Below the pieces are notes generated by a model. It was not told the DNA's origin and did no database searches. It saw nothing but the letters and a program-made list of their open reading frames with translations. Position numbers and translations under genes: made by a program. This document shows, piece by piece, positions 9,238 to 17,676 of a stretch of 64,000 bases of DNA; within the stretch, counting starts at the first letter, position 1, and every line of letters starts with the position of its first letter. Source of the stretch: Sphingomonas sp. Leaf33 (GTDB lineage: Bacteria; Pseudomonadota; Alphaproteobacteria; Sphingomonadales; Sphingomonadaceae); contig NZ_LMLB01000001.1 in assembly GCF_001421785.1 (NCBI RefSeq), forward strand, positions 1,199,618 to 1,263,617. Reading direction: 5' to 3'.

Positions 9238-9939
9238 GTGGCGTTGACCCCGCAATCGAACGAAGCCTTCCTGCGCGAGGTCGACGAAGAACTGCGTCGC
9301 GAGGAAGCGCTGAAGCTGTGGAAGCGCTGGGGCGTGGTCATCGTCGGCGGACTCGTCGCGGCGCTCGTCGCGCTGGCCGGCTGGCTGTGGTGGCAATCGC
9401 ACCGCGCAAGCGTGGCGGGCGAGCAGGGTGTCAAGTTTAACCAGGCGATGGAGTCGCTCGGCAACCAGCAGCCGGACAAGGCAGCGCCGGTGCTCGCCGA
9501 TCTCGCGAAGACGGGCACCGACGGCTATGCCGCGCTCGCCAAGTTCACCCAGGCCGATATCCTGCTCCAGAAGCAGGACCTGAAGGGCGCGGCGACGCTG
9601 TTCGCGCAAGTCGCCGGTGACAGCGGCGCGGCCGAACCCTTGCGTAACCTGGCGCTTCTCCGCCAGACGCTCGCTGAATATGATACGCTGAAGCCGCAGG
9701 TCGTGATCGACCGGCTGCGGCCGCTGGCGGTGAAGGGCAATCCCTATTACGGCACCGCGGGGGAAATGACCGCTGTCGCCCACCTGCGGATGAACCGCCG
9801 CGACCTGGCCGGACGGATGTTCGGCGAAATCGCACGCGACGAAAACGTGCCCGCCAGCATCCGTCAACGCGCGGTTCAGATGGCGGGTGTTCTGGGTGTC
9901 GATGCCGTCGACCAGACTGAGGAAAAGAAGGCAGGATGA
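9238..9939 (+). CDS. YfgM-like TPR membrane protein
   Basis: 233-residue inner-membrane protein with one transmembrane helix (about residues 31-53, GVVIVGGLVAALVALAGWLWW) preceded by a charged cytoplasmic N-terminus (EAFLREVDEELRREEALKLWKRWG) and followed by a periplasmic tetratricopeptide-like domain. This architecture is that of YfgM, an ancillary partner of the SecYEG translocon and PpiD. The start is GTG at 9238 after TTGGAGTG. The stop overlaps the bamB start (ATGA), and yfgM-bamB-der is the common order in proteobacteria, supporting envelope-protein biogenesis as the shared theme. Confidence 0.88.
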   Translation: MALTPQSNEAFLREVDEELRREEALKLWKRWGVVIVGGLVAALVALAGWLWWQSHRASVAGEQGVKFNQAMESLGNQQPDKAAPVLADLAKTGTDGYAALAKFTQADILLQKQDLKGAATLFAQVAGDSGAAEPLRNLALLRQTLAEYDTLKPQVVIDRLRPLAVKGNPYYGTAGEMTAVAHLRMNRRDLAGRMFGEIARDENVPASIRQRAVQMAGVLGVDAVDQTEEKKAG

Positions 9940-11267
9940 AGTCTTTTGTTCGGACCACCGCGGCGATCGCGCTGATCGTCAGCCTGGGTGGCTGCGGCAT
10001 CTTCAAGGGCGGGGCCAAGAAGACGCCGGTGCTCGGCGATCGCGTGCCGATCCTGATGACCGAGAATTCGATCGACGTCGATCGGACCATCGCCAACATC
10101 GAGGTCGTCGTGCCGCTGGCCGCCGCCAACGACGCGTGGAACCAGCCGGGCGGTAACGCCGCCAAGGCGATGGGCCATGTCGCCCTGGCCGACGCGCCGG
10201 TGCGCGCCTGGTCGATCGAAATTCCCGGCGGCGACAAGCGCACGCGCCTGGCCGCGGCCCCCGTGGTCGACGGCGGCAAGCTGTACATCACCGACACCGC
10301 CGGCGCCGTCCACGCCTATGCCGCCGACACCGGCGCGACGCTGTGGACCGCGCAGACGGTGAAGGGCGACGAAAACGCCCGCGCCCGCTTCGGCGGCGGC
10401 GTCAGTGTCGAGGGCGGCAAGGCCTTTGCCACCAACGGCCTGGGCGATGTCGTCGCGTTCGATGCGAACACCGGCGCCGAGCTGTGGCGGGCGAAGCCCG
10501 GCGGCCCCTTGCGCGGTGCGCCGACGCTCGCCAACGACCAGGTCTATGTGCTCAGCCAGGACAACCAGCTGTTCGCGCTGAACCAGGCCGATGGCAAGGT
10601 CGCCTGGACCTCTTCCGGCAGCCTCGAATCGCAGGGCGTGTTCGGCGTGGCCGCACCGGCCGCGGCGCAGGGGACCGTAGTCGCGGGCTTCTCGAGCGGG
10701 GAGCTGAACGCCTATCGCTACGAGAACGGCCGGACGCTCTGGGCCGACGCGCTGTCGCGCTCCAGCATATCGACCAGCGTGTCGGCGCTGTCGGACATCG
10801 ATGCCGAGCCGGTGATCGACCAGGGCAAGCTCTATGCGATCGGCCAGGGCGGCCGCATGGTCGCGCTGGACGTGCTGAGCGGCCAGCGACTGTGGGAACA
10901 GAACCTCGCCGGCATCGCGACGCCGTGGGTTTCGGGCGAATGGATATTCGTCGTCACCGACGACGCGCGTCTGATCTGTCTGGCGCGCGCATCGGGCAAG
11001 ATCCGCTGGATCAGCCAGTTGCGGAAGTACCGCGTCGAGAAGAAGAAGACGCAGAAGGACCCGGTGTCGTGGGTCGGCCCGGTGCTGGCCGGCAACAAGC
11101 TGTGGCTGGCCAATTCGCTGGGTGAGATCGTCGCGGCCTCGGTCACCGACGGCAGCGTCCAGACGACGCTTACCGACAAGAAGGCCGTGTTCAGCCTGTC
11201 GCCGGTCGTCGCGAACCAGACGCTGTACCTGCTGTCGGACGAAGGGACGCTGGTCGCCTATCGGTGA
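9936..11267 (+). CDS. bamB: outer membrane assembly lipoprotein BamB-like
   Basis: 443-residue PQQ-type beta-propeller. The signal peptide ends in a lipobox (SLGGC, Cys20), so it is a lipoprotein probably anchored in the outer membrane facing the periplasm. Repeated blades contain 'DTAGAVHAYAADTGATLW', 'DVVAFDANTGAELW' and 'DNQLFALNQADGKVAW', the PQQ repeat signature. BamB helps the BAM complex fold outer-membrane proteins. It overlaps the yfgM-like gene by 4 bp, so the two are translationally coupled. A strong terminator follows. Confidence 0.92.
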   Translation: MKSFVRTTAAIALIVSLGGCGIFKGGAKKTPVLGDRVPILMTENSIDVDRTIANIEVVVPLAAANDAWNQPGGNAAKAMGHVALADAPVRAWSIEIPGGDKRTRLAAAPVVDGGKLYITDTAGAVHAYAADTGATLWTAQTVKGDENARARFGGGVSVEGGKAFATNGLGDVVAFDANTGAELWRAKPGGPLRGAPTLANDQVYVLSQDNQLFALNQADGKVAWTSSGSLESQGVFGVAAPAAAQGTVVAGFSSGELNAYRYENGRTLWADALSRSSISTSVSALSDIDAEPVIDQGKLYAIGQGGRMVALDVLSGQRLWEQNLAGIATPWVSGEWIFVVTDDARLICLARASGKIRWISQLRKYRVEKKKTQKDPVSWVGPVLAGNKLWLANSLGEIVAASVTDGSVQTTLTDKKAVFSLSPVVANQTLYLLSDEGTLVAYR

Positions 11268-11293
11268 CCGTCGACCCCGTTTGAACCCTTCCG

Positions 11294-11321
11294 AGCCCCG
11301 GTCGCCACGGTGACCGGGGCT
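11294..11321 (+). terminator. rho-independent terminator after bamB
   Basis: Perfect 10-bp stem AGCCCCGGTC/GACCGGGGCT with an 8-base loop, followed by CTGCCATTTTT. It separates the yfgM-bamB unit from der. Confidence 0.85.
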
Positions 11322-11390
11322 CTGCCATTTTTCCGTTCGGTCCGAATCGTGTAGGGGGCCGGGCGTACCTGCTGTTGGATTGCTAGACCC

Positions 11391-12761
11391 ATGCCCCTTC
11401 CCACCGTCGCCATCATCGGGCGCCCCAATGTCGGCAAGTCGACGCTGTTCAACCGCCTGGTCGGCAAGCGGCTGGCGCTGGTTGATGACCAGCCCGGCGT
11501 CACGCGCGACCGGCGCGAGGGGGATGCCACGCTGATCGGCATGGACTTCCGTGTCGTCGATACCGCCGGGTTCGAGGACAAGGACGTCGCGACGCTGCCG
11601 GGGCGGATGCGCCTGCAGACCGAAGCGGCGGTCGAGGATGCCGATGTCGCGCTGTTCATGGTCGATGCGCGCGCCGGCATCGTGCCTCTCGATGAGGAGA
11701 TCGCCCGCTGGCTGCGCGGCACCGACACGCCGATCGTGCTGGTCGCCAACAAGGCCGAAGGCCGTGCGGGCGAGACGGGCGTGATCGAGGCGATGGCGCT
11801 GGGCTTCGGTGAGCCCGTGCAGCTGTCGGCCGAGCACGGTGAGGGTGTGGTCGAGCTGTTCGAGGCGCTGCGCCCGCTGATCGAGCGCGAGGACGCCGAC
11901 GACACCGTCGATGAGGACCCCGACGCGCCGGACGCCCCGCTGAAACTGGCGATCGTCGGCCGCCCGAACGCGGGCAAGTCGACGCTCATCAACCGCATCT
12001 TGGGGCAGGACCGCCTGATTACCGGGCCCGAAGCCGGCATCACTCGCGATTCGATCGCGATCGACTGGACGTGGCAGGGGCCGGACGGCCCGCGCCCGGT
12101 GCGGCTGATCGACACTGCGGGCATGCGCAAGAAGGCGCGCGTGCAGGAAAAGCTCGAGAAGCTGTCGGTGATGGACGCACTGCGCGCGGTCGATTTCGCC
12201 GAAGTCGTCGTGCTGATGATCGATGCGACGCGCGGGCTGGAAGTGCAGGACCTGAAGATCGCCGATCGCGCGCTTCAGGAAGGCCGGGCGCTGGTCGTTG
12301 CCCTCAACAAATGGGACGTGGCGGAAAACGCCTCCAGCCTGTTCAACGGGATCAAGGCGGCGCTCGACGAAGGCCTGTCGCAGGCGAAGGGGGTGCCCGT
12401 GCTGACCGTGTCGGGCGCGACCGGCAAGGGCATCGACGTGCTGCTCAAGGTCGCGTTCGAGACGCGCGAGGCCTGGTCGCGCCGCGTGTCGACCGGCCAG
12501 CTCAACCGCTGGTTCGAACGCGCGATCGAGGCGAACCCGCCGCCCGCACCCGGCGGCAAGCGGATCAAGCCGCGCTACATGACACAGGTGAACACGCGCC
12601 CGCCGGCCTTCGTGCTGTTCGGCACCCGCGTCGACCTGCTGCCCGAAAGCTACCGCCGCTATCTGGTCAACGGCCTGCGCAAGGAATTCGATTTCGGCGC
12701 GGTGCCCGTGCGCCTGTCCCTGCGCGCACCGAAGAACCCGTTCGACCACAGCAAGTCGTAA
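11391..12761 (+). CDS. der: ribosome biogenesis GTPase Der
   Basis: Double-GTPase factor (EngA) needed for 50S subunit maturation. The 456-residue protein has two G domains, each with its P-loop (GRPNVGKST near residue 10, GRPNAGKST near residue 190), DTAG switch motifs, and NKxD-type motifs (VANKAEG, ALNKWD), plus the C-terminal KH-like domain with 'PRYMTQVNTRPPAFVLFG' and 'FGAVPVRLSLRAPKNPFD'. Full length for the family. It lies 8 bp before a TusA gene and probably shares its transcript. Confidence 0.98.
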   Translation: MPLPTVAIIGRPNVGKSTLFNRLVGKRLALVDDQPGVTRDRREGDATLIGMDFRVVDTAGFEDKDVATLPGRMRLQTEAAVEDADVALFMVDARAGIVPLDEEIARWLRGTDTPIVLVANKAEGRAGETGVIEAMALGFGEPVQLSAEHGEGVVELFEALRPLIEREDADDTVDEDPDAPDAPLKLAIVGRPNAGKSTLINRILGQDRLITGPEAGITRDSIAIDWTWQGPDGPRPVRLIDTAGMRKKARVQEKLEKLSVMDALRAVDFAEVVVLMIDATRGLEVQDLKIADRALQEGRALVVALNKWDVAENASSLFNGIKAALDEGLSQAKGVPVLTVSGATGKGIDVLLKVAFETREAWSRRVSTGQLNRWFERAIEANPPPAPGGKRIKPRYMTQVNTRPPAFVLFGTRVDLLPESYRRYLVNGLRKEFDFGAVPVRLSLRAPKNPFDHSKS

Positions 12762-12769
12762 CGGCCCCG

Positions 12770-12970
12770 ATGCGGATCGACGCGCGCGGAATGCGCTGTC
12801 CATGGCCGGCGCTGCGCCTCGCCAAGACCTTGCGAACCGCGGACGGGCCGGTGGAGGTGATGGCCGACGATCCCATCGCGCCGCGCGAACTGGCGGCGGT
12901 GGCGACCGCGGCGGGCTGGTCGATCGAACCGATAGCCGCCGATCATTTCCGGGTCGTGCGATTGCGGTGA
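12770..12970 (+). CDS. TusA-family sulfur carrier protein
   Basis: 66-residue protein of the TusA/SirA family. It carries the hallmark 'DARGMRCPWPALRLAKTL', in which the cysteine of the CPxP motif accepts persulfide sulfur (here CPWP), followed by 'DDPIAPRELAAVATAAGW'. TusA proteins pass sulfur to tRNA thiolation or molybdenum cofactor enzymes. It starts 8 bp after der and ends 76 bp before the HPt gene. Slightly shorter than E. coli TusA (81 residues), which is usual in sphingomonads. Confidence 0.9.
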   Translation: MRIDARGMRCPWPALRLAKTLRTADGPVEVMADDPIAPRELAAVATAAGWSIEPIAADHFRVVRLR

Positions 12971-13046
12971 AATCAACGGGCTGTTTACCCGATCGTCCTA
13001 AAACGACGCCACTGGCCGGTGCAATGACGCGCCGTGGAGTGGGCAC

Positions 13047-13466
13047 ATGACGAGCGGAATTCCTGAGGCGGCGGTGATCGACTGGGGCGTGCTGTCGGCA
13101 GCGCGAATCGAGCTCGGCGCCAATTTCGTCCGCATTCTCGGCTATTTTCGCGAAGACGGCGAAAAATCGGTTGCGGCGATCGAAGCGGCGATGCGCAGCG
13201 GCAGCGCCGCGGCAATGGTCATCCCGGCGCACACGCTGAAAGGCGAATCCGCACAATTCGGGGCCGAGCTCCTGACCGCGCGGGCCGAGGCGATCGAGAC
13301 GATCGCGCGCGACTGCGTCGAAACCCATGATTCGCCGCAGGAGGCGCTGGAGCATGTCGCCAGCCTGCGCGGCCTGTTCGAACAGACCCTGACCCTGCTC
13401 GAACGCGAGACCAGCCCGCTGGTCGAACGCCGTCCCGCCGGCGGCTTCGGACGTCGCGCCGTTTAG
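13047..13466 (+). CDS. HPt domain phosphotransfer protein
   Basis: 139-residue protein with a histidine phosphotransfer domain. The phosphorylatable histidine lies in 'PAHTLKGESAQFGAELL' (about residue 70), matching the HxxKG signature; the helices before and after are typical. No histidine kinase or receiver is adjacent, so the relay partners are unknown. Its stop codon TAG is the first three bases of the inverted-repeat element that follows (13464), so the original C-terminus may have been changed by that insertion. Confidence 0.88.
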   Translation: MTSGIPEAAVIDWGVLSAARIELGANFVRILGYFREDGEKSVAAIEAAMRSGSAAAMVIPAHTLKGESAQFGAELLTARAEAIETIARDCVETHDSPQEALEHVASLRGLFEQTLTLLERETSPLVERRPAGGFGRRAV

Positions 13467-13789
13467 AGCGGTTTCCGATCAATCTGCACCATCGTGACGG
13501 AGCCGATTTCGGTTTGTGGCTAGGATCGAGGAAGGAGCGGGGCTTTGCCCCCGTGACTGACGAGGGACGACTCCACGGAGCAAAATCGCCCTCCGCAGCC
13601 ATTCCACCGATGCTACGCATCGTCGGAACCTCGGGCTGCTCCGCCCGCCCCGAAGGGGTTGTGTCAGGAAAGCCGCTGGACATCGTCGCGACGCTTGCAG
13701 GGGCAGGCCAGCCCCTGCTTCGCGCCGCTCCTCGCCAGCAACCTTCCTGACACAATCACGGTGGCGCAGATTGGTCAGAAACCGCTCTA
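13464..13789. mobile_element. 326-bp element with 33-bp terminal inverted repeats
   Basis: The ends 13464-13496 and 13757-13789 are inverted copies matching at 29 of 33 positions, beginning TAGAGCGGTTTC. A second, perfect 12-bp inverted pair (TTGTGTCAGGAA at 13659-13670, TTCCTGACACAA at 13744-13755) is nested near the right end. No convincing gene lies inside. This is the structure of a MITE-like, non-autonomous element. It occupies almost all of the 411-bp gap between the HPt gene and the DUF485 gene; the remaining 13790-13877 holds only promoter-sized sequence. Confidence 0.75.
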
Positions 13790-13877
13790 ATGGAACCGCA
13801 GTCCATCATGTGGTGAATTTGCTTCCCTCCCGGGCGCGGCGCGCTATCGTTCGGACAGCGAGCGGAGGGGACGGGCG

Positions 13878-14180
13878 ATGGACAGGCATCAGGGAATTGC
13901 GGATGATCCGCGGTACCGGGCGTTACTCAAGCGCCGCGGCAGGTTCGCCGCGATCCTGACCGCGATCATCCTCATCGTCTATTTCGGGTTCGTCGGCCTG
14001 GTCGCGTTCGACAAGCCTTTGCTGGGCGCTTCGCTGTCGGGCGGGGCGACGTCGATCGGCATCCCGGTCGGGCTTGGCATCATCATCCTCTCGATCGTGC
14101 TGACCGGCCTCTACGTCCGCCGCGCCAACGGCGAGTTCGACGCCGTGCTGGCCGCGATCCGTGCGGAGCATGACGCATGA
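13878..14180 (+). CDS. DUF485 membrane protein
   Basis: 100-residue protein with two transmembrane helices (about residues 24-46 and 58-80) and the DUF485 start '[22 protein letters not shown]'. In many proteobacteria this gene (yjcH in E. coli) is cotranscribed with the acetate symporter actP, as here: its TGA overlaps the actP ATG by 4 bp. A role as an accessory of the symporter is inferred from this constant pairing. Confidence 0.92.
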   Translation: MDRHQGIADDPRYRALLKRRGRFAAILTAIILIVYFGFVGLVAFDKPLLGASLSGGATSIGIPVGLGIIILSIVLTGLYVRRANGEFDAVLAAIRAEHDA

Positions 14181-15826
14181 TCCCGCGCTGGCTGATCGCT
14201 GCCGCGCTCATCTGCGCCGGCACCGCCGCCTCCGCGCACGCCGTTGCGCCGGCCGTGCAACAGGCCACCAACTGGACGGCGATCGGCATGTTCGCACTGT
14301 TCGTCCTCGCGACATTGGGTATCACCCGCTGGGCGGCAGGCAAGACCAAGACCGCGGCCGATTTCTATACCGCGGGCGGCGGCATCACCGGCTTCCAGAA
14401 CGGCTTGGCGATTGCGGGCGACTATATGTCGGCAGCGTCGTTCCTGGGTATTTCGGCGCAGATCTATACCGATGGCTACGACGGCCTGATCTATTCGATC
14501 GGCTTCCTCGTCGGCTGGCCGATCCTGCTGTTCCTGATGGCGGAGCGGTTGCGCAACCTGGGACGCTTCACCTTTGCCGACGTCGCCTCGTTCCGCTTCG
14601 CGCAGACGCCGGTCCGGACCTTTGCTGCGATCTCGACGTTGGCGGTCGTCCTCTTCTACCTGATCGCGCAGATGGTGGGGGCGGGGCAGCTCATCAAGCT
14701 GCTGTTTGGCCTGCCATATCCGTATGCGGTCGGCATCGTCGGCGTGTTGATGACCTGCTACGTCCTGTTCGGCGGCATGACCGCGACGACGTGGGTGCAG
14801 ATCGTGAAGGCGGCGCTGCTGCTGGGCGCGGCGAGCTTCATCGCGATCGCCGTGCTGTGGCGCTTCGACTTCTCGCCTGAGAAACTGTTCGCCCGCGCGG
14901 TCGAGGTGAAGGGCAATTCGGCGATCATGGGGCCGGGCGGGTTCATCAAGGATCCGGTCAGTGCGATCTCGCTCGGGATGGCGCTGATGTTCGGCACGGC
15001 CGGCCTGCCGCACATCCTGATGCGTTTCTTCACCGTGCCCGATGCCAAGGCGGCGCGGACGTCGGTGCTCTGGGCGACGGGCTGGATCGGCTATTTCTAC
15101 TGCCTGACCTTCATCATCGGCTTCGGCGCGATCGTGCTGGTCGCGACCGATCCGGGGTTCCTGGATGCCGACGGGGCGCTCAGGGGCGGGACCAACATGG
15201 CGGCGATCCATCTGGCGCAGGCGGTCGGCGGCAACCTGTTCCTGGGCTTCATCTCCGCGGTCGCGTTCGCGACGATCCTGGCGGTGGTCGCCGGGCTGAC
15301 GCTTTCGGGCGCGTCGGCGGTCAGCCACGACCTCTATGCCAGCGTGTTCAAGCAGGGGGCTGCCGACACCGCGTCCGAACTCCGCGTGTCGCGGATCACC
15401 GTACTGGTGCTCGCCGTGGTCGCGATCGCGCTGGGCATCGCGTTCGAAAAGCAGAACGTCGCCTTCATGGTCAGCCTGGCGTTCGCGCTGGCGGCGTCGG
15501 GCAATTTCCCGGTTTTGCTGCTGTCGCTGCTGTGGAGCGGTTGCACGACCCGCGGCGTCGTTGCCGGCGGACTGTCGGGCGTCGTGCTGGCGTTCGTGCT
15601 GACGGTGCTGTCGCCGGCGGTGTGGGTGAAGGTGCTCGGCTACCCGGAAGCGATCTTCCCCTATGGATCGCCGGCGATCTTCTCGATGCCGGTCGCCTTC
15701 GTCGTCATCTGGCTGGTGTCGGTGACCGATCGCAGCGGGCGGGCGGCGGTCGATCGCGCCGGCTTTGCCGCGCAGCAGGTGCGGCAGGAAACGGGAATCG
15801 GCGCGGCCGGCGCGTCGGCGCATTGA
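14177..15826 (+). CDS. actP: cation/acetate symporter
   Basis: Sodium:solute symporter family carrier for acetate and related short-chain acids. The 549-residue protein begins with a cleavable-looking hydrophobic segment ([17 protein letters not shown]) and has about 13 transmembrane helices. Typical motifs are '[43 protein letters not shown]' pieces near residue 55-95 and '[24 protein letters not shown]' near residue 270. Coupled to the upstream DUF485 gene. Confidence 0.94.
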   Translation: MIPRWLIAAALICAGTAASAHAVAPAVQQATNWTAIGMFALFVLATLGITRWAAGKTKTAADFYTAGGGITGFQNGLAIAGDYMSAASFLGISAQIYTDGYDGLIYSIGFLVGWPILLFLMAERLRNLGRFTFADVASFRFAQTPVRTFAAISTLAVVLFYLIAQMVGAGQLIKLLFGLPYPYAVGIVGVLMTCYVLFGGMTATTWVQIVKAALLLGAASFIAIAVLWRFDFSPEKLFARAVEVKGNSAIMGPGGFIKDPVSAISLGMALMFGTAGLPHILMRFFTVPDAKAARTSVLWATGWIGYFYCLTFIIGFGAIVLVATDPGFLDADGALRGGTNMAAIHLAQAVGGNLFLGFISAVAFATILAVVAGLTLSGASAVSHDLYASVFKQGAADTASELRVSRITVLVLAVVAIALGIAFEKQNVAFMVSLAFALAASGNFPVLLLSLLWSGCTTRGVVAGGLSGVVLAFVLTVLSPAVWVKVLGYPEAIFPYGSPAIFSMPVAFVVIWLVSVTDRSGRAAVDRAGFAAQQVRQETGIGAAGASAH

Positions 15827-15833
15827 TTCCACT

Positions 15834-15933
15834 CCGTTCGTGCTGAGCTTGTCGAAGCACTGTCCTTTTTCTTCGGGGCGGAAGGTCCCGGGCTCGAAGA
15901 AGGGCAGCACTTCGACAAGCTCAGTGCGAACGG
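15834..15933. repeat. REPIN-like palindrome, copy 1
   Basis: Inverted repeat whose left arm reads CCGTTCGTGCTGAGCTTGTC and whose right arm is its near-complement ending CGAACGG. The same family recurs at 17556-17655 and 40802-40883. It lies between the convergent actP and GH43 genes, where it could act as a transcription barrier. Confidence 0.85.
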
Positions 15934-15948
15934 TATTTCAAGGCGATA

Positions 15949-17523
15949 CTACAGCGCCCGAAACCGGAAATCGCGGAACCGCGCCTCGCCCTTGCCGGCG
16001 GAATAGAGCCCCGGCCGCAGCATCAGGAAGCCGCCGCGGACATTGTGGTGGTAGCCGGAGACTTCCATGCCCCGGTCGAACCGCGTCCACGTCCGCCCGC
16101 CGTCGCCGGAGGTGTGGAAACTGACGATGTGCCGGTTGTTGGTCACGCGTATCCGCATCCGTCGCCCGTGCGGATTGGCGGGGCGGCCGCGTTCGATGCC
16201 GTACTGGTGCGTGACGAACCGCGTCTCGTCGAAGCCCAGGCCGCAATAGAGCTTCTCGTCGTAGAACAGGATCAACCCCGCGGTGCCGCCGGGCGCGACT
16301 TCGATGTCGCAGTCAACCTGGTACCCCTGGTCGCCCGCGATCAACAGCAGCGGGGAGGACGATGACGGCGCCGTCCCGCGTGCGGTCAGCACCAGCGCGC
16401 CGTCCTCGACGCGCGCACGGGCGCGCTCGTCGGCGGCGGGTTTGAAGAAATTCCATTTGCTGCCGATGGCCAGCGTCGTGAAATCGTCGCTGAGCGGCTG
16501 GCCGTGCGGACCGACCCTGCTGCCGCCCCTTGGCGCACGGAGCGGCCGTGACAGGTCGCCGCCCGTCATCCGGAACCAGCCATCGGCGGTCCACTCGACC
16601 GGATCCAGCAGCGTCTGGCGGCCGAGCGTCCAATAGCCGTTTTCGTAGCCGTGATAGACGCTCCACCAGTCGCCCGCCGGCCCCTCGACCAACGTCGCAT
16701 GGCCGCGCGACCACCATTTTTCGCTCGGGTCGGTGGTGCGGACGATCGGGTTGCGCGGGCAATTCTCCCAAGGCCCGTGGATCGATCGCGAGCGGGCGGC
16801 GATGACCATGTGGCCGGTCGGCGGACCCGCGGTGCCGCCGACCGCCAGGATCAGGTAGAACCAGCCCCCGTGGCGCAGCACCTTGGGCCCTTCGGGGCTG
16901 AAGCCCTCGACATCCCAGTCGTTGGGGTAGCGCCATGGATCGTAGACATGCTCGGGCTCGCCGATGCGGCGGAGGCCGTCGTCGGACAGGCGAACGCGGT
17001 CGCCGCCCGACAGGAACAGCCAGCGGCTGCCGTCCTCGCCCACCGCGTGGCCGGGGTCGATGTGCGCGGGCAGCTTCAGGTCGATGGGCTCGCTCCACGG
17101 CCCGCGGATATCGTCGGCCCAGATCACCCAGTTGGTCGTCGGGTTTTTGGTCGGCACGTAGAGGAAGTAGCGCCCGTCGTGCTTGGTGAGTTCGGGCGCC
17201 CAGACCGATCCGATGTTGGTGGTCAGCGCCGCGGTGATCGGCACCCAGTTGAGGAGGTCGCGCGAGTGCCAGATGACCAGACCCGGATAGGAATCGAAGG
17301 TCGAAAAGGTCATGTAGTAATCCGCCCCGTCCTTCAGGATCGTCGGGTCGGGATGGTCACCGGCCATCAGCGGATTGAGGAAGCGGCCGTCGCCGAGGTC
17401 GGCGATCCGCTGGTTGTCGAAGCCGCGTTTCCAGTCGGGGGCGGGCTTGCCCGCGGCGAGAACGGGCGACGCGACCGCCGCGGCGAGGGGAAGCCCGAAG
17501 GCGTTTCGCCGCGTCAGATGCAT
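15949..17523 (-). CDS. glycoside hydrolase family 43, Tat-exported
   Basis: 524-residue exported glycosidase, probably a beta-xylosidase or arabinofuranosidase acting on plant hemicellulose. The N-terminus has a twin-arginine signal (TRRNAFGLPLAAAVASPVLA). The five-bladed propeller catalytic domain contains 'GDHPDPTILKDG' (catalytic base Asp), 'GSVWAPELT', and 'DWDVEGFSPEGPKV' (likely proton-donor Glu). The C-terminal 200 residues form a concanavalin-like beta-sandwich (SDDFTTLAIGSKWNFF.. to the end), as in GH43 xylosidases. ATG 17523 follows GAAAGGA and starts the Tat signal. It is downstream of, and in the same direction as, a TonB-dependent receptor. Confidence 0.88.
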   Translation of the reverse strand: MHLTRRNAFGLPLAAAVASPVLAAGKPAPDWKRGFDNQRIADLGDGRFLNPLMAGDHPDPTILKDGADYYMTFSTFDSYPGLVIWHSRDLLNWVPITAALTTNIGSVWAPELTKHDGRYFLYVPTKNPTTNWVIWADDIRGPWSEPIDLKLPAHIDPGHAVGEDGSRWLFLSGGDRVRLSDDGLRRIGEPEHVYDPWRYPNDWDVEGFSPEGPKVLRHGGWFYLILAVGGTAGPPTGHMVIAARSRSIHGPWENCPRNPIVRTTDPSEKWWSRGHATLVEGPAGDWWSVYHGYENGYWTLGRQTLLDPVEWTADGWFRMTGGDLSRPLRAPRGGSRVGPHGQPLSDDFTTLAIGSKWNFFKPAADERARARVEDGALVLTARGTAPSSSSPLLLIAGDQGYQVDCDIEVAPGGTAGLILFYDEKLYCGLGFDETRFVTHQYGIERGRPANPHGRRMRIRVTNNRHIVSFHTSGDGGRTWTRFDRGMEVSGYHHNVRGGFLMLRPGLYSAGKGEARFRDFRFRAL

Positions 17524-17555
17524 CGTCCTGGTCCTTTCTCTTGCCTCCACTTCAC

Positions 17556-17655
17556 CCGTTCGCCCTGAGCCTGTCGAAGGGCCGTCCTTCTTCGTGCCAC
17601 TGGCGTTGCGTCACGAAGAAGAAGGGCGGTGCTTCGACAAGCTCAGCACGAACGG
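17556..17655. repeat. REPIN-like palindrome, copy 2
   Basis: Same family as 15834-15933: CCGTTCGCCCTGAGCCTGTC on the left, the inverted form ending CGAACGG on the right, with an extra inner pair (TTCTTCGTG..CACGAAGAA). It separates the receptor gene from the GH43 gene within an otherwise co-directional pair. Confidence 0.85.
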
Positions 17656-17676
17656 AGTGGAGGTGGTCGCGTTACC

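Noticed and set aside
9876..13355. A 1159-residue open frame on the minus strand
   Set aside because: It runs antisense to bamB, der, tusA and the HPt gene. Composition is Arg/Asp/His-rich with no domain, as expected from the complement of GC-rich coding sequence.
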